A stretch of DNA of 31,068 nt from the NCBI GenBank assembly GCA_050122535.1, contig JASFIT010000004.1, forward strand, positions 1 to 31,068, in the 5' to 3' direction. Below, one piece after another: positions 15,750-24,310 of this stretch. The position numbers and the translations under genes are program-made. Under the pieces are notes generated by a model that was not told the DNA's origin, ran no database searches, and saw only the letters and a program-made list of their open reading frames with translations. The stretch's first letter is position 1, and each line of letters begins with the position of its first letter. The DNA comes from JASFEQ01 sp050122535 (GTDB taxonomy: Bacteria; Desulfobacterota; DSM-4660; Desulfatiglandales; HGW-15).

Positions 15750-16243
15750 ATCTGGCCGCCTTTATAAGTCATTATCTTAAAATCCACGTTAGGTCTTTGC
15801 ATCACATTCTGGTTAAGAGACAAGCTGATACTGGGTTCTGGTTACAGGATGCAATCTATTGCACTGTATCATATATTCCCATCGCGTGGAGGGATGGCCT
15901 GTTCCTGAAAGACGATATCTCAAAAAAAATTCCACTGAGCATCGCCGTGGTCTGATCTTTGGGGGTTTACGCCCGGTAACCCCTGGCAGAATGTCCCGTC
16001 CCGACCTGCACAGAGTCTTTTAAACCCTCAAAGATCAGACCACTTCCACCGGACGCTTTAGATATCGTTTTGAAGGAATGGGCCATCACTCCATGGAAGT
16101 CGAGATAGAATCCTATAGTGTTAGAATTTGTGGTACAGCGCACTAGCATCAAGCATCTAGCATCCAGCATCGCTTCGCTTCACACAATCAGGTATTACCT
16201 CCGTCAACGGGTTGGTTTCAGTGGAAGCTTCGCTGGATATCCC
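15750..16243. repeat. 494-nt padH-padI spacer with long imperfect inverted repeat
   Basis: No gene is supported. Three spaced blocks on the left recur in inverted form on the right. GTGGTCTGATCTTTG at 15947-15961 pairs with 16029-16043; one mismatch extends this to 23 bp. ACGATATCT at 15912-15920 pairs with 16060-16068. GATGGCC at 15893-15899 pairs with 16081-16087. Weaker similarity continues outward. The loop is about 51 nt (15970-16020). Adjacent at 16145-16172 are four tandem heptamers AGCATCN, with the last base A, T, C and G in turn. A transcript from the - strand would form one long hairpin in the middle of the pad operon. Confidence 0.7.
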
Positions 16244-17515
16244 TTACTGTTCCAAGGACAACGTACCCCTCTTTTCCGCCTCGTGCATAAGCCAGAGGCT
16301 CACCTCTTTGGGGTTTTCCAATAGTTGGTTCTTATATGAAGCAGTGTCGATCCTGTTCCTCATCAGATACTGCAGGACGCCGCCATCAACGTCCACGTTG
16401 AAGAAGTTGGCACCCACAAGCCGGTCATTCCGGCAGAGGATCTTTGCATATTCTCTTTTATCATCTTCCCTTTGAGTAAGGACCTCGTCTCCTGGGCAAG
16501 GGATGAAATCTCCTATGGATACGGCCAGATGGCCGAAGAAATTGTAGACATTCATAGATAGCCAGCCATCGTAAAAGGCCCTTTCTCCAATCATATTGCT
16601 TCCCGCGATCTTTCCCTGCTCGACGGCACTGGGCAAAATGGGACTCAACCCATTATCCCCGGTGAAGAAACTGGGGGCTTCAGCCACATCGCCAGCCGCA
16701 AAGATTCCCTCCACGTTTGTACCCATCCTTTTATCTACCCATATGCCTCTATTGGCCTCAATCCCTGAACCGCTAATCATGGAAATGCGCGACGCCACGC
16801 CCACGCAGCAAACCATCAAGTCGGCACGGAAATCGTCACCATGGGTACAGAAAATTTCTGGCCCATTTTGTGGTTTCTTGATTTCCTTGACTTCTGTGCC
16901 CGTAAATATATCAACGCCATGCTCCGCATATATTTGAGAAATATAAGCGCCAACAGGCTCATCGAATGACAGGGGCAGGACCCCTTTTTCCTTCTCCAAC
17001 ACCGTTACTCTGTATCCCCTCTCAGAAAGGGATGCGGCAACTTCCATGCCCACCAGCCCGGCCCCCAGTATGGCCACTTCAGAGCTTTCGCCCAATCGTT
17101 CTGCCATTTCATGATAGTCATCTAGGGTGTGGAAGCCCATGAAGTTTGTCTCATTTAGGCCTTTGATTCGTGGCTTTACAGGTTCGGACCCGGTGGCGAT
17201 AAGCAGTGTGTCATAAGTCTCGCCCTTTCCATTGTCAAAAATGACCCTTTTGTCTTTAGGAACGATGCGATCAACGCGTCTACCCGTAACGAGGGTGGCC
17301 TTCATTGTGTCGAAGAAATCGTTATCAGTGAGATAAATCTCCGATTCCTTTTTTCTTCCTGAAAGAAGATAGGGTAGGGACATGGGCGAGTAAGGCCGGT
17401 GATTCTCCATGGTGACCAATTTTACCTCGTCCTCAGAGCCTAGTTTCCTTATTTGTTTAAGGGCACTTAGGGCCGCTGAACCACAGCCAATCATGAGATG
17501 TTTTTGCTTTGTCAA
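16244..17515 (-). CDS. padH: FAD/NAD(P)-dependent oxidoreductase subunit of phenylglyoxylate-type oxidoreductase (PadH)
   Basis: 423 residues, a pyridine-nucleotide-disulfide-type flavoprotein. An N-terminal FAD Rossmann motif lies at residues 7-15 (LMIGCGSAA, a variant of GxGxxA). A second dinucleotide motif, ILGAGLVGMEVA, covers 149-160. The C-terminal FAD motif is IFAAGDVAE (271-279). Known role in phenylglyoxylate:NAD+ oxidoreductase: passes electrons from the ferredoxin-type clusters to NAD(P)+. The start is TTG at 17515 with GGGAG upstream; the next ATG would remove seven residues and cut into the FAD strand. It lies between padG and padI, with long repeat-bearing spacers on both sides. 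A second, partial copy ends at 320 on the + strand. Confidence 0.87.
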   Translation of the reverse strand: MTKQKHLMIGCGSAALSALKQIRKLGSEDEVKLVTMENHRPYSPMSLPYLLSGRKKESEIYLTDNDFFDTMKATLVTGRRVDRIVPKDKRVIFDNGKGETYDTLLIATGSEPVKPRIKGLNETNFMGFHTLDDYHEMAERLGESSEVAILGAGLVGMEVAASLSERGYRVTVLEKEKGVLPLSFDEPVGAYISQIYAEHGVDIFTGTEVKEIKKPQNGPEIFCTHGDDFRADLMVCCVGVASRISMISGSGIEANRGIWVDKRMGTNVEGIFAAGDVAEAPSFFTGDNGLSPILPSAVEQGKIAGSNMIGERAFYDGWLSMNVYNFFGHLAVSIGDFIPCPGDEVLTQREDDKREYAKILCRNDRLVGANFFNVDVDGGVLQYLMRNRIDTASYKNQLLENPKEVSLWLMHEAEKRGTLSLEQ

Positions 17516-17864
17516 AATCGAGATCTCCCTATTGCAAAGTGTCTAGAATACGTGATTATCGAAACTTCCCCTCCCACCTTAATCCTCCCCCATCCGAGGC
17601 TGTGCCGCAATTCGTCATCCCGGCCAAGTCACGCGGAGCGGGATGCGAGCCGGGATCCAAAATGATCTGATTTTCAGCGGTCTTCCTGTATTTCGGGTCT
17701 TGCCCAACCCCGCATCAAGTGCGGGGCAGTCCCGTATCGAGTACGGGGCAGGCTTGCGGGGCTCGCCCGGAATGACAGTTCTCTCCAATTATGACACAGT
17801 CTCTCGAGGGGGAGGGAATCTTCTCCTAACCTTGTCTCAAGCTCCCATTTGTTTTTGGGATGCT
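17516..17864. repeat. 349-nt padG-padH spacer with palindromic interspersed element
   Basis: No gene is supported. The stretch 17614-17776 is bounded by GTCATCCCGG and CCGGAATGAC. Within it are two tandem hairpin units, CCCCGCATCAAGTGCGGGG followed by CCCGTATCGAGTACGGG. The 19-nt string GGGATGCGAGCCGGGATCC at 17640-17658 recurs exactly, in inverted orientation, at 31050-31068. The element belongs to the same dispersed family as that at 8710-8954. The last bases before 17515 hold the padH ribosome site. Confidence 0.7.
17614..17776. repeat. interspersed palindromic element, copy 2
   Basis: Ends GTCATCCCGG and CCGGAATGAC are inverted with respect to each other. The interior has two tandem small hairpins. 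It shares a 19-nt exact inverted match with the partial copy at the right edge. It sits between padG and padH, so it is transcribed with the operon if the operon is continuous. Confidence 0.65.
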
Positions 17865-19067
17865 TCACTCCAAGGACAACCATGTCACCGGTTTAACCGT
17901 TTGCCCATCGAGTGCAGAATACGTGGTATCTATGACCCTCTCCACATGCGGGGGCGTTATGTCTGTCCCTCCCAGCCCAGCGATAAAATCGAGTAACAAG
18001 GGAGTTGGTGACTCCAATTCATGTAAAAGGGATTTGAGTTCGAGAAAACCGTGACCGCAAAAACTGGCATACAACACATTACGATCAATAACACCAATGG
18101 CCTGTTTGCCATTGAGTGCTGCAATCAACCTCTCTGAGGGAAAAGGTCTAAACATCCTGATCTTAATAAGCCCCACTTTTAATCCCTCGTCGCGTTTTCT
18201 ATCAATCACGCCCCTCGCGGTCCCAGTGCAGGATCCCATAGTCACGATGACCACGTCCGCATCTTCAGATCTATATTCTTCAATCTGTCCCCCATATCCA
18301 TACCCGAAGATGTCCTCAAACGCTTGGTCTATTTGCTCACATTTCTCTTTGGCCCTCTGAAGGGCTTGACAGTGCTTGTAGCGATACTCGGTGTAGAGTT
18401 CTCCTGGAAAGGTATAACTGGAAAAAGACATGGGGTTCTCGAGGCAGAGCCTAAGGCGCTCACTGTTTTCTACGGGGGCCAAGAATTGGTCCACTTCTTC
18501 CTGCGTCGGGATTTCCACCCTCTGGGATTGGTAAGAGAGGTAAAATCCTTCGTAACAGATATTTACTGGCAGCAGAATTTCCGGATCCTCTGCCAGCCGG
18601 TATGCCATTATGGTGGAGTCTAGGATTTCCTGGCAGGATTCCGCATAAAACTGAATCCAACCTGCATCCTTCACAAGGACGGCGTCCTGTTGTCCAGCAA
18701 TGACGCCGTGGGGGGCAGGCATTTCTCTCATGGCAATCACCATGACGATGGGAAGCCTGTTCCCCGCCGTGAAGAGGTAGGCGTCATACATAAAGGATAA
18801 CCCTTGGGAGGAGGTGGATGTGAATGTTCTCCCCCCTGCCACAGAAGCACCAATGAGGATACTGAGTGCTGAATTTTCTCCTTCAGGCTCTATAATTTCA
18901 GCATCCAATAGTCCATCCGCTACAAAACGGCTAAGTGCCTCCCCTAACGATGTCTGCGGGGTAATGGGAAAGCAGGAAATGACGTCGGGTTTTGAGAGCA
19001 AAACACCGAAAGCTGTCGCCATATTTCCCTCCATGACCCTCACCTGGCGCGCTTCACTGGTTTTCAT
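17865..19067 (-). CDS. padG: phenylglyoxylate-type 2-oxoacid oxidoreductase alpha subunit (PadG)
   Basis: 400 residues from the ATG at 19067 (MKTSEARQV), which has GAGGA upstream inside the end of padF. The longer frame to 19133 overlaps padF deeply and is rejected. The sequence is a typical PFOR/KOR alpha subunit: MEGNMATAFG, ITPQTSLGEAL, EGENSALSILIGASVAGGRTF and TSSQGLSFMYDAYLFTAG, followed by the C-terminal domain with IRMFRPFPSERLIAAL and NVLYASFCGHGF. With PadI it forms the catalytic core binding TPP and the 2-oxoacid. The start nearly abuts the padF stop, so the two are likely coupled. Family assignment is firm; the arylglyoxylate substrate follows from the pad context. Confidence 0.88.
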   Translation of the reverse strand: MKTSEARQVRVMEGNMATAFGVLLSKPDVISCFPITPQTSLGEALSRFVADGLLDAEIIEPEGENSALSILIGASVAGGRTFTSTSSQGLSFMYDAYLFTAGNRLPIVMVIAMREMPAPHGVIAGQQDAVLVKDAGWIQFYAESCQEILDSTIMAYRLAEDPEILLPVNICYEGFYLSYQSQRVEIPTQEEVDQFLAPVENSERLRLCLENPMSFSSYTFPGELYTEYRYKHCQALQRAKEKCEQIDQAFEDIFGYGYGGQIEEYRSEDADVVIVTMGSCTGTARGVIDRKRDEGLKVGLIKIRMFRPFPSERLIAALNGKQAIGVIDRNVLYASFCGHGFLELKSLLHELESPTPLLLDFIAGLGGTDITPPHVERVIDTTYSALDGQTVKPVTWLSLE

Positions 19068-19069
19068 TG

Positions 19070-19336
19070 TTAGTCCTCTTCCCTTACCATCATAATTGCT
19101 CTTGCCGGACAAAACCGGGCACACACACCGCAACCCTTGCAGTAATCCAAATCTGCAGAGAAATGCCCCTCTTCAACCTTGCGGCAGCCGGAGGGACAAT
19201 AGATATAGCACCACCCGCATTCTCTGCATTTGCCCACCTTGGTGACGGGTCTTTGAAATCTCCACTCTCCTGTTTTGACGTCAATCCTTCGTTTACAGGT
19301 GGCCCAAGGGCCTTCGTATTCACTTCTGAATTGCAT
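19070..19336 (-). CDS. padF: ferredoxin-type delta subunit of the 2-oxoacid oxidoreductase (PadF)
   Basis: 88 residues with two [4Fe-4S] motifs, C37/40/43/47 (plus C51) and C66/69/72/76, the second in CKGCGVCARFCPARAI. The N-terminal 36 residues, with the segment WRFQRPV, are typical of POR/VOR delta subunits. It relays electrons from the TPP core. The gene starts two bases after the padE stop and ends two bases before padG, so the three are tightly coupled. The translated product is small but well conserved. Confidence 0.9.
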   Translation of the reverse strand: MQFRSEYEGPWATCKRRIDVKTGEWRFQRPVTKVGKCRECGWCYIYCPSGCRKVEEGHFSADLDYCKGCGVCARFCPARAIMMVREED

Positions 19337-19338
19337 GG

Positions 19339-19902
19339 TTATACTCTCTCAAAGGAAAATAGTTTGACGCTTTCGTATCCGCGTTTCGCCGCCCGAGCAT
19401 TTCTCTTCAGGGTTTCTCCATTAAAGGACATTTCAAGGCATGAAATGACGGATTCGAGGGTCATCCAGCCCGTTGCCTTTGCAAGGGAGCCCAACATGCA
19501 GGTATTGCTGATAGGTCTATTTATCTCCTCTAATGCTATGCCTGTGGCATCGAGCATTCCAAGGGACCTCACCTGACTATGGCTCGAATAGTGCTCTTCC
19601 AATTGTTTAGATGTGTTTACGATCAGGATCCCATCCCCTTTTAACCCTTGGATCGGCGCAGGGGATTTTGCGAAAGAGGGGTCTAATATCACCACACAGT
19701 CCGGCTCATATATCAGGTGGGTATCCATTATGGGCTTCTCGTCCATGCGGATGGATGCAGAGACAGGAGCCCCCCTTCTTTCAAAACCAAACATGGGAAT
19801 GGAAGAGGCGTATTTCCCCTCAATCACAAAGGCATAAGCCAACATACTAGCGCCGATTACAACGCCTTGACCTCCTCGACCATGGAATCTTATCTCTTTC
19901 AA
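19339..19902 (-). CDS. padE: 2-oxoacid oxidoreductase gamma subunit (PadE)
   Basis: 187 residues beginning KEIRFHGRGGQGVVIGASMLAYAF, the standard gamma-domain opening with GRGGQG. It continues with FGFERRGAPVSASIRM and PDCVVILDPS. This subunit helps bind CoA in the oxidoreductase. The start codon is TTG at 19902, preceded at good spacing by TAGGAGC; no in-frame ATG fits the conserved N-terminus. It follows padD by 42 nt and leads the E-F-G-H-I block. The gamma, delta, alpha, FAD, beta order is what I recall for Azoarcus evansii padEFGHI. Confidence 0.9.
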   Translation of the reverse strand: MKEIRFHGRGGQGVVIGASMLAYAFVIEGKYASSIPMFGFERRGAPVSASIRMDEKPIMDTHLIYEPDCVVILDPSFAKSPAPIQGLKGDGILIVNTSKQLEEHYSSHSQVRSLGMLDATGIALEEINRPISNTCMLGSLAKATGWMTLESVISCLEMSFNGETLKRNARAAKRGYESVKLFSFERV

Positions 19903-19944
19903 GGCCGCGCTCCTAAACCATGTTATGAATTTATATCCCTCAAC

Positions 19945-20862
19945 CTAAGAAGCACCGCGAAAATCAACAGGTTTTGCTGGAAATAGGCCCCCATAGTAAC
20001 CGCTTCTCATCATACAGTAGCGCAATAGGGGGTCGGCAATGCATTGTAGAATAACCGCAATAAGCAGCATGCCCACTGGCGTCGCGGCCACCCCAATGGA
20101 TAGACTGTATATGACCAGAAACAGGGGAATGATCATCCCCCCGACGGCCACCCAGGGCCAGAATATGCCTTTAAGATTTCCCCGCCACATCATGCCCAAG
20201 GCCAACCGATTCTTTCCTTCTTCAAAGAGCAGACTGATGAGGTAGATGGAAAACAGGAAAACGTTAATGAGGAGCACAATATCCAGCCATTTTTTCACAT
20301 TTAGCCCATAAGCAATGGTCCCCACATCTAATAAGAGGTAAATGCCCAGCATCACAGCAAAGGCAAGAAAAAAACTGCGGGCGAACATCTGTATGGGCAG
20401 GAAACTACAATGCCAGACAGAGATGGGCTTCACATCCGCAAGTTCATAAGCCCCATAGGCCACCGTGGCTGCCGCCAAAATGTTGGCTACTATCATCAGC
20501 CAAGGAGCCGGAATCGAAAAATATGAGAGCAGCAGATGGAAAAATCCGAACAGTTGAAAAAGCGAAATGATGATAAGCCCTCGAGATATCCAGGCACTCC
20601 CTGGCTTTTTGATGGCCCTGTAGAGCCGGAAGGGATGACCCAGAAATAGAAAATGGCAGCCCACCCCCAATATACTGACGATGAGCCATCCCGCCGTCTC
20701 ACCCCACCGGCAACGGAAAATGGAGGAGACCAAAAACAGAGAGGCCCCAAACTCCACGAAAAAGAGCCCTAACCAGAGCAGTCTCCCTTTCCCCTCAATC
20801 CAGGCCTTCTGAACCGTGGGAAAGATCATAAACTCATAGGGCTTCACCTTGGTATCAAGCAT
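19945..20862 (-). CDS. padD: NrfD-family membrane subunit of phenylacetyl-CoA-type oxidoreductase (PadD)
   Basis: 305 residues with about eight membrane helices and the NrfD/PsrC layout: a cytoplasmic N-terminus (EFMIFPTVQKAWIEGKGRLLW), then alternating hydrophobic helices, and HPFRLYRAIKKPGSAWISRG after the second hairpin. It matches the paralogue at 5626-6501 along its whole length. It anchors PadB and PadC on the cytoplasmic face and exchanges electrons with quinone. That fits the known quinone-dependent, membrane-bound phenylacetyl-CoA:acceptor oxidoreductase. ATG at 20862 with AAAGGGGG upstream, 16 nt after padC. It ends in TAG. Confidence 0.88.
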   Translation of the reverse strand: MLDTKVKPYEFMIFPTVQKAWIEGKGRLLWLGLFFVEFGASLFLVSSIFRCRWGETAGWLIVSILGVGCHFLFLGHPFRLYRAIKKPGSAWISRGLIIISLFQLFGFFHLLLSYFSIPAPWLMIVANILAAATVAYGAYELADVKPISVWHCSFLPIQMFARSFFLAFAVMLGIYLLLDVGTIAYGLNVKKWLDIVLLINVFLFSIYLISLLFEEGKNRLALGMMWRGNLKGIFWPWVAVGGMIIPLFLVIYSLSIGVAATPVGMLLIAVILQCIADPLLRYCMMRSGYYGGLFPAKPVDFRGAS

Positions 20863-20878
20863 CGCTCACAACCCCCTT

Positions 20879-21517
20879 TCATTTGGTCACGTAATATACA
20901 CAGGGATCTGTCTCTGATTCGGGCTTAAGCTGGTACCCTTTACCCGTCTTAAGCGCCGCACAGACTTCACTGAGAGGATCATCCAGATCTCCGAATATCC
21001 TGGCCGAGGCTGGACACATATTGACACAGGCCGGGCTTGCCTCTCGATCTGCGCCAGGCTTTAAACCCCTCGTCATCCCCTCATCAAGCCTCTCCATGCA
21101 GAAGTTACACTTGGAAGGGGTGCCCTCCTGTAACGGATACAACTTTCCCCTCATCTCCTCATAGGGGGTGAGACCCTGCCCAGGAAAGTATTCATTGGGC
21201 GCTTCGTTGACCACCCGCACCTGATAGGGACAAGCCATCACACAGGATCTGCACCCAATACATATATCCGCATCGATCCATACAACACCGTCTTCGCGCT
21301 GTTGGGTGGCCCCTGTTGGACATACATCCACGCATTGTGGCTCGCGGCAATGGTTGCACAAGGTGGGATAGATCTGCTTGTTCAGTTCTTCTGCCTCAAA
21401 GACCATCACCCGATTCCAGGCCACATCAGGAGGAAGAAAATGTTCCGTCTTGCATGCAATCACGCAAGCATAACACCCCACACATCTTGTCAGGTTGATC
21501 ACCATTCCCCATCTCAT
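20879..21517 (-). CDS. padC: four-cluster iron-sulfur subunit of phenylacetyl-CoA-type oxidoreductase (PadC)
   Basis: 212 residues. Cysteine sets C12/15/18/22, C54/57/62/66, C86/89/92/96 and C137/140/164/168 predict four [4Fe-4S] clusters in the DmsB/PsrB arrangement. It has no signal peptide. It carries electrons between the Mo subunit PadB and the membrane subunit PadD. The ATG at 21517 has GAGAGGAG upstream. It lies in the order B-C-D on the - strand, directly upstream of padE, so the alpha-oxidation enzyme and the arylglyoxylate enzyme are probably co-transcribed. It is closely similar to the PadC-like paralogue at 2209-2862. Confidence 0.92.
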   Translation of the reverse strand: MRWGMVINLTRCVGCYACVIACKTEHFLPPDVAWNRVMVFEAEELNKQIYPTLCNHCREPQCVDVCPTGATQQREDGVVWIDADICIGCRSCVMACPYQVRVVNEAPNEYFPGQGLTPYEEMRGKLYPLQEGTPSKCNFCMERLDEGMTRGLKPGADREASPACVNMCPASARIFGDLDDPLSEVCAALKTGKGYQLKPESETDPCVYYVTK

Positions 21518-21559
21518 TTTTTACTCCTCTCTTCGTAAAACATGACATTTTTTCCGAGA

Positions 21560-24250
21560 CTAATGCATTCTCGTCTGAGCACCAACGATTTCCTTGTCTG
21601 TTTTGTAGACTTTCACCCGCACTGCGGTCTCAATGGAGGCCGTGATAGGACATATGTGCTGCTGGTCAAGGATCAATAAATTGTTAAACATGACCCCTTT
21701 GCCTTTGGCGATCGGTCTGCCCCTGGCCCAACCACCGCCTCCTCCAACAGAGCCGAGAACTTGAGGATGGATGGCTTTCATCAGCTTTACCCGACCGGTC
21801 ATGGCCAGGCCCTTTATGTTCTCCACACAAATAAGGTCGCCGTCCTTAATCCCTTTTTTCTTTGCCGTCTCATGGTTCATCACAATATTAAACGTAAACG
21901 GGCTGGTTTCACTCATCTCACAGAGGATGGGGTTGTTATAGGTGGCACTGCCGGCATGGAGAATGTCACGATAGGAAAAGGCGATGAAATCGTACTCAGA
22001 ATCCTCCTCAACCTCTGTATAAACGACAGACGGAAAATAACTGATGAGAGGGAAGTATTGTTCCCAATCCGCTTTGGCCCCCAATTTTTCGGCCATGGGA
22101 ATCAATGTGGCTCTGTCTGATTGCAAGAATTCAAAATAGATAGGGCCTCTGCCAGGGACAAAGGTCCTCCAGTAGGCCTCCTTCGGGTGTTTTTTCCATT
22201 TCATGTACCCATGCTCACGAAACCACCCCAGATCATGTTCCGGTCCGAATAGGCACTTCAATGTCCGGTCCGTAAATTCCTTATTGGAGATCTTTTCATC
22301 AGGCCCCACGATAAGCGCCTTTGTCGTATCTCCCTGGAAAGCCGCGTCCCAGCGTGCTATTTTGCTGGAAAAATAGGTGTCAAGATAGGTGTTGTATTTG
22401 GCTCGAATCTCGGGATCTATCCTGTCTGCCAGTTCGAACATGATGTCAATCACATCCCTTTCTTCATGCCTGTTTTCCACAACAGGTTGCCGAAGATGAA
22501 AGGCCCAGTCATCCATGCCCGTGGGATAATTAAAGAAGTAGCCGATGGATAGGCCAATGTTTAACTGCTCTAGGGGATGTTTTTCCGGAAGAACGATGTC
22601 CATAAATCCTTCCGACGTTTCATTGTGCTCGGTGAAGATACCCCAGGCAAAAGGCACTTTTGAGAGAAATCTCGACAATGTCTCTGTATTGGCTGTGGTT
22701 TTGGCCAGATTCCCTCCAAATAGGGCGAGAATCTCGCACTCATACGGGCGGCCCACCTTTTCCCATAGCTCCTCGAAGTCATCGGCATAGGGATATCCGG
22801 GTACGTGGTTATGTACAAAAAGATCCTGCAAGGTCAATCGCTCAGGCCATTGGGGTTTGTGGGGCGGCCAGGGATCGGCCGTCCACCACATACCAGGGAC
22901 GAGCATGCCATCAACCCCTGCGGATGGCTCGTATTTTGGCCTGTCTGTTCCCGGAAAGCCCAAACTTCGGGCGGGCCAGCTCACTGTACCCCCAACCGCC
23001 TCCACATTTCCCACCAACTGGTTTAGTAGGGTCATGGATAGATATTGGTGGAAGGCATTGCTATGACCCTGACCTCCCCTAAACATGACCGCAGAGACAG
23101 GTCGATAGGGCAATTTGACACCCTCAATATCAATGGTGCTCCCTATCTTTGCCTCCTCAACAAACGCCCGGGCAATCCGTTGGGTGGTCTCGGATGGCAC
23201 CGTACTTATCTTCTCAGCCCATTCTGGGTCATACTGTCTAAGATGTTCTTTTATGACGTGAAAGGCAGGTCTGCACGCAATACCGTTTACCTTGAAATCC
23301 CCCAACAATGCGGGATGCGTCAGGGTGGAATCATTCCAGGCCTTTGCCTTGCTGTCAGATTCATCCCACAACAAGGGCTCGTTTGTCTCCTTGTCCCTCA
23401 CAAATAATCGGTCAGGACCAACCAGGTAAGGACCATTGGTATATTTTTTCAAAAACGCTTCGTCGTAAATGCCTATTTCGTTGACAATAATGTTGCACAT
23501 GGAAAGGATGACGGCCAGATCCGTACCGGGCAGGATAGGGATCCATTCTGTTGCCTTGCCTCCTGCAAAATTACAGATGGGATCAAATACGATATTTTTC
23601 ATGCCCCTCACCCTGGCCTTGGCTGCCAGTCTCATGTTGTGCCCGGCACCATGGCCCGATGCTGTTCCTTTGTTGGAGCCGAACTGGATGGCCAAATTAC
23701 AATAATTGTAATCCGGGAGAACCGACCAGGAACAGTGCACCAGACCGGCGCCAAAATGGGCACCATTACCGCAGTGAAGCCCCACGCCTCCGGGGGCAAA
23801 GTTGAATGAGCCCATAGATAAAAAGAGGCCGGGAAATATGACGCCGAGAGACGTGGAGCTACCTGGAGAGGGCGTACCACCAAAAAGAACAGCGCGAGGG
23901 TCTTTCTCCAGGACGGCCTTATGCTTTTCCGCAATGATGCTGAGGGCCTCGTCCCAGGATATCCTTTCCCATCTGGGGTCTTCACTGATACCTTTCTTGG
24001 GATTGGTCCTTCTTAGGGGGTATTTAATCCTGTTGGGGTCATAAAGGCTCATGAGCTGCGCAGCCCCCTTACCGCAGAGACCCCCCGAGGAACCCATGGG
24101 GCTGTCCTGCACCCCTTCCACCTGGACGGCCACGCCCTCCTTTACATGAACTGCCATAGCACAGTTGCCATAACAACCGGCGCAATTGGTATATGCCCAG
24201 TAATCATCTTTATTGGTTTTCTGAGTCTGTTCTGAAACCACTTTAGCCAT
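21560..24250 (-). CDS. padB: molybdopterin oxidoreductase large subunit, phenylacetyl-CoA:acceptor oxidoreductase type (PadB)
   Basis: 896 residues. An N-terminal [4Fe-4S] motif, C23/C26/C30/C59, is followed by K61 (CGKG), the electron-relay Lys of the DMSO reductase superfamily. C160 (GLHCGNG) sits where a Cys Mo ligand is expected. The C-terminal molybdopterin-binding domain includes PFTFNIVMNHETAKKKGIKDGD and GGGGWARGRPIAKGKG. There is no Tat signal, so the enzyme is cytoplasmic. Known reaction of the pad enzyme: four-electron oxidation of phenylacetyl-CoA to phenylglyoxylate plus CoA with quinone as acceptor. The strong evidence is synteny: padB-C-D-E-F-G-H-I in one direction. ATG at 24250 with AAGGAGTG upstream; TAG stop. 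A close paralogue lies at 28075-30762. Substrate ring substitution is not readable from sequence. Confidence 0.85.
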   Translation of the reverse strand: MAKVVSEQTQKTNKDDYWAYTNCAGCYGNCAMAVHVKEGVAVQVEGVQDSPMGSSGGLCGKGAAQLMSLYDPNRIKYPLRRTNPKKGISEDPRWERISWDEALSIIAEKHKAVLEKDPRAVLFGGTPSPGSSTSLGVIFPGLFLSMGSFNFAPGGVGLHCGNGAHFGAGLVHCSWSVLPDYNYCNLAIQFGSNKGTASGHGAGHNMRLAAKARVRGMKNIVFDPICNFAGGKATEWIPILPGTDLAVILSMCNIIVNEIGIYDEAFLKKYTNGPYLVGPDRLFVRDKETNEPLLWDESDSKAKAWNDSTLTHPALLGDFKVNGIACRPAFHVIKEHLRQYDPEWAEKISTVPSETTQRIARAFVEEAKIGSTIDIEGVKLPYRPVSAVMFRGGQGHSNAFHQYLSMTLLNQLVGNVEAVGGTVSWPARSLGFPGTDRPKYEPSAGVDGMLVPGMWWTADPWPPHKPQWPERLTLQDLFVHNHVPGYPYADDFEELWEKVGRPYECEILALFGGNLAKTTANTETLSRFLSKVPFAWGIFTEHNETSEGFMDIVLPEKHPLEQLNIGLSIGYFFNYPTGMDDWAFHLRQPVVENRHEERDVIDIMFELADRIDPEIRAKYNTYLDTYFSSKIARWDAAFQGDTTKALIVGPDEKISNKEFTDRTLKCLFGPEHDLGWFREHGYMKWKKHPKEAYWRTFVPGRGPIYFEFLQSDRATLIPMAEKLGAKADWEQYFPLISYFPSVVYTEVEEDSEYDFIAFSYRDILHAGSATYNNPILCEMSETSPFTFNIVMNHETAKKKGIKDGDLICVENIKGLAMTGRVKLMKAIHPQVLGSVGGGGGWARGRPIAKGKGVMFNNLLILDQQHICPITASIETAVRVKVYKTDKEIVGAQTRMH

Positions 24251-24310
24251 TATCGCACTCCTTTTAATCTACAAAGATTACCCTAAAAGACAATGCTCCT
24301 CGGCTTATTT

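Noticed and set aside
15893..16087. Retron msr-msd region
   Set aside because: Inverted repeats around a structured loop suggested it, but no reverse transcriptase gene is nearby.
19068..19133. 22-codon N-terminal extension of padG
   Set aside because: It overlaps the conserved C-terminal cluster region of padF, and the ATG at 19067 has its own ribosome site.
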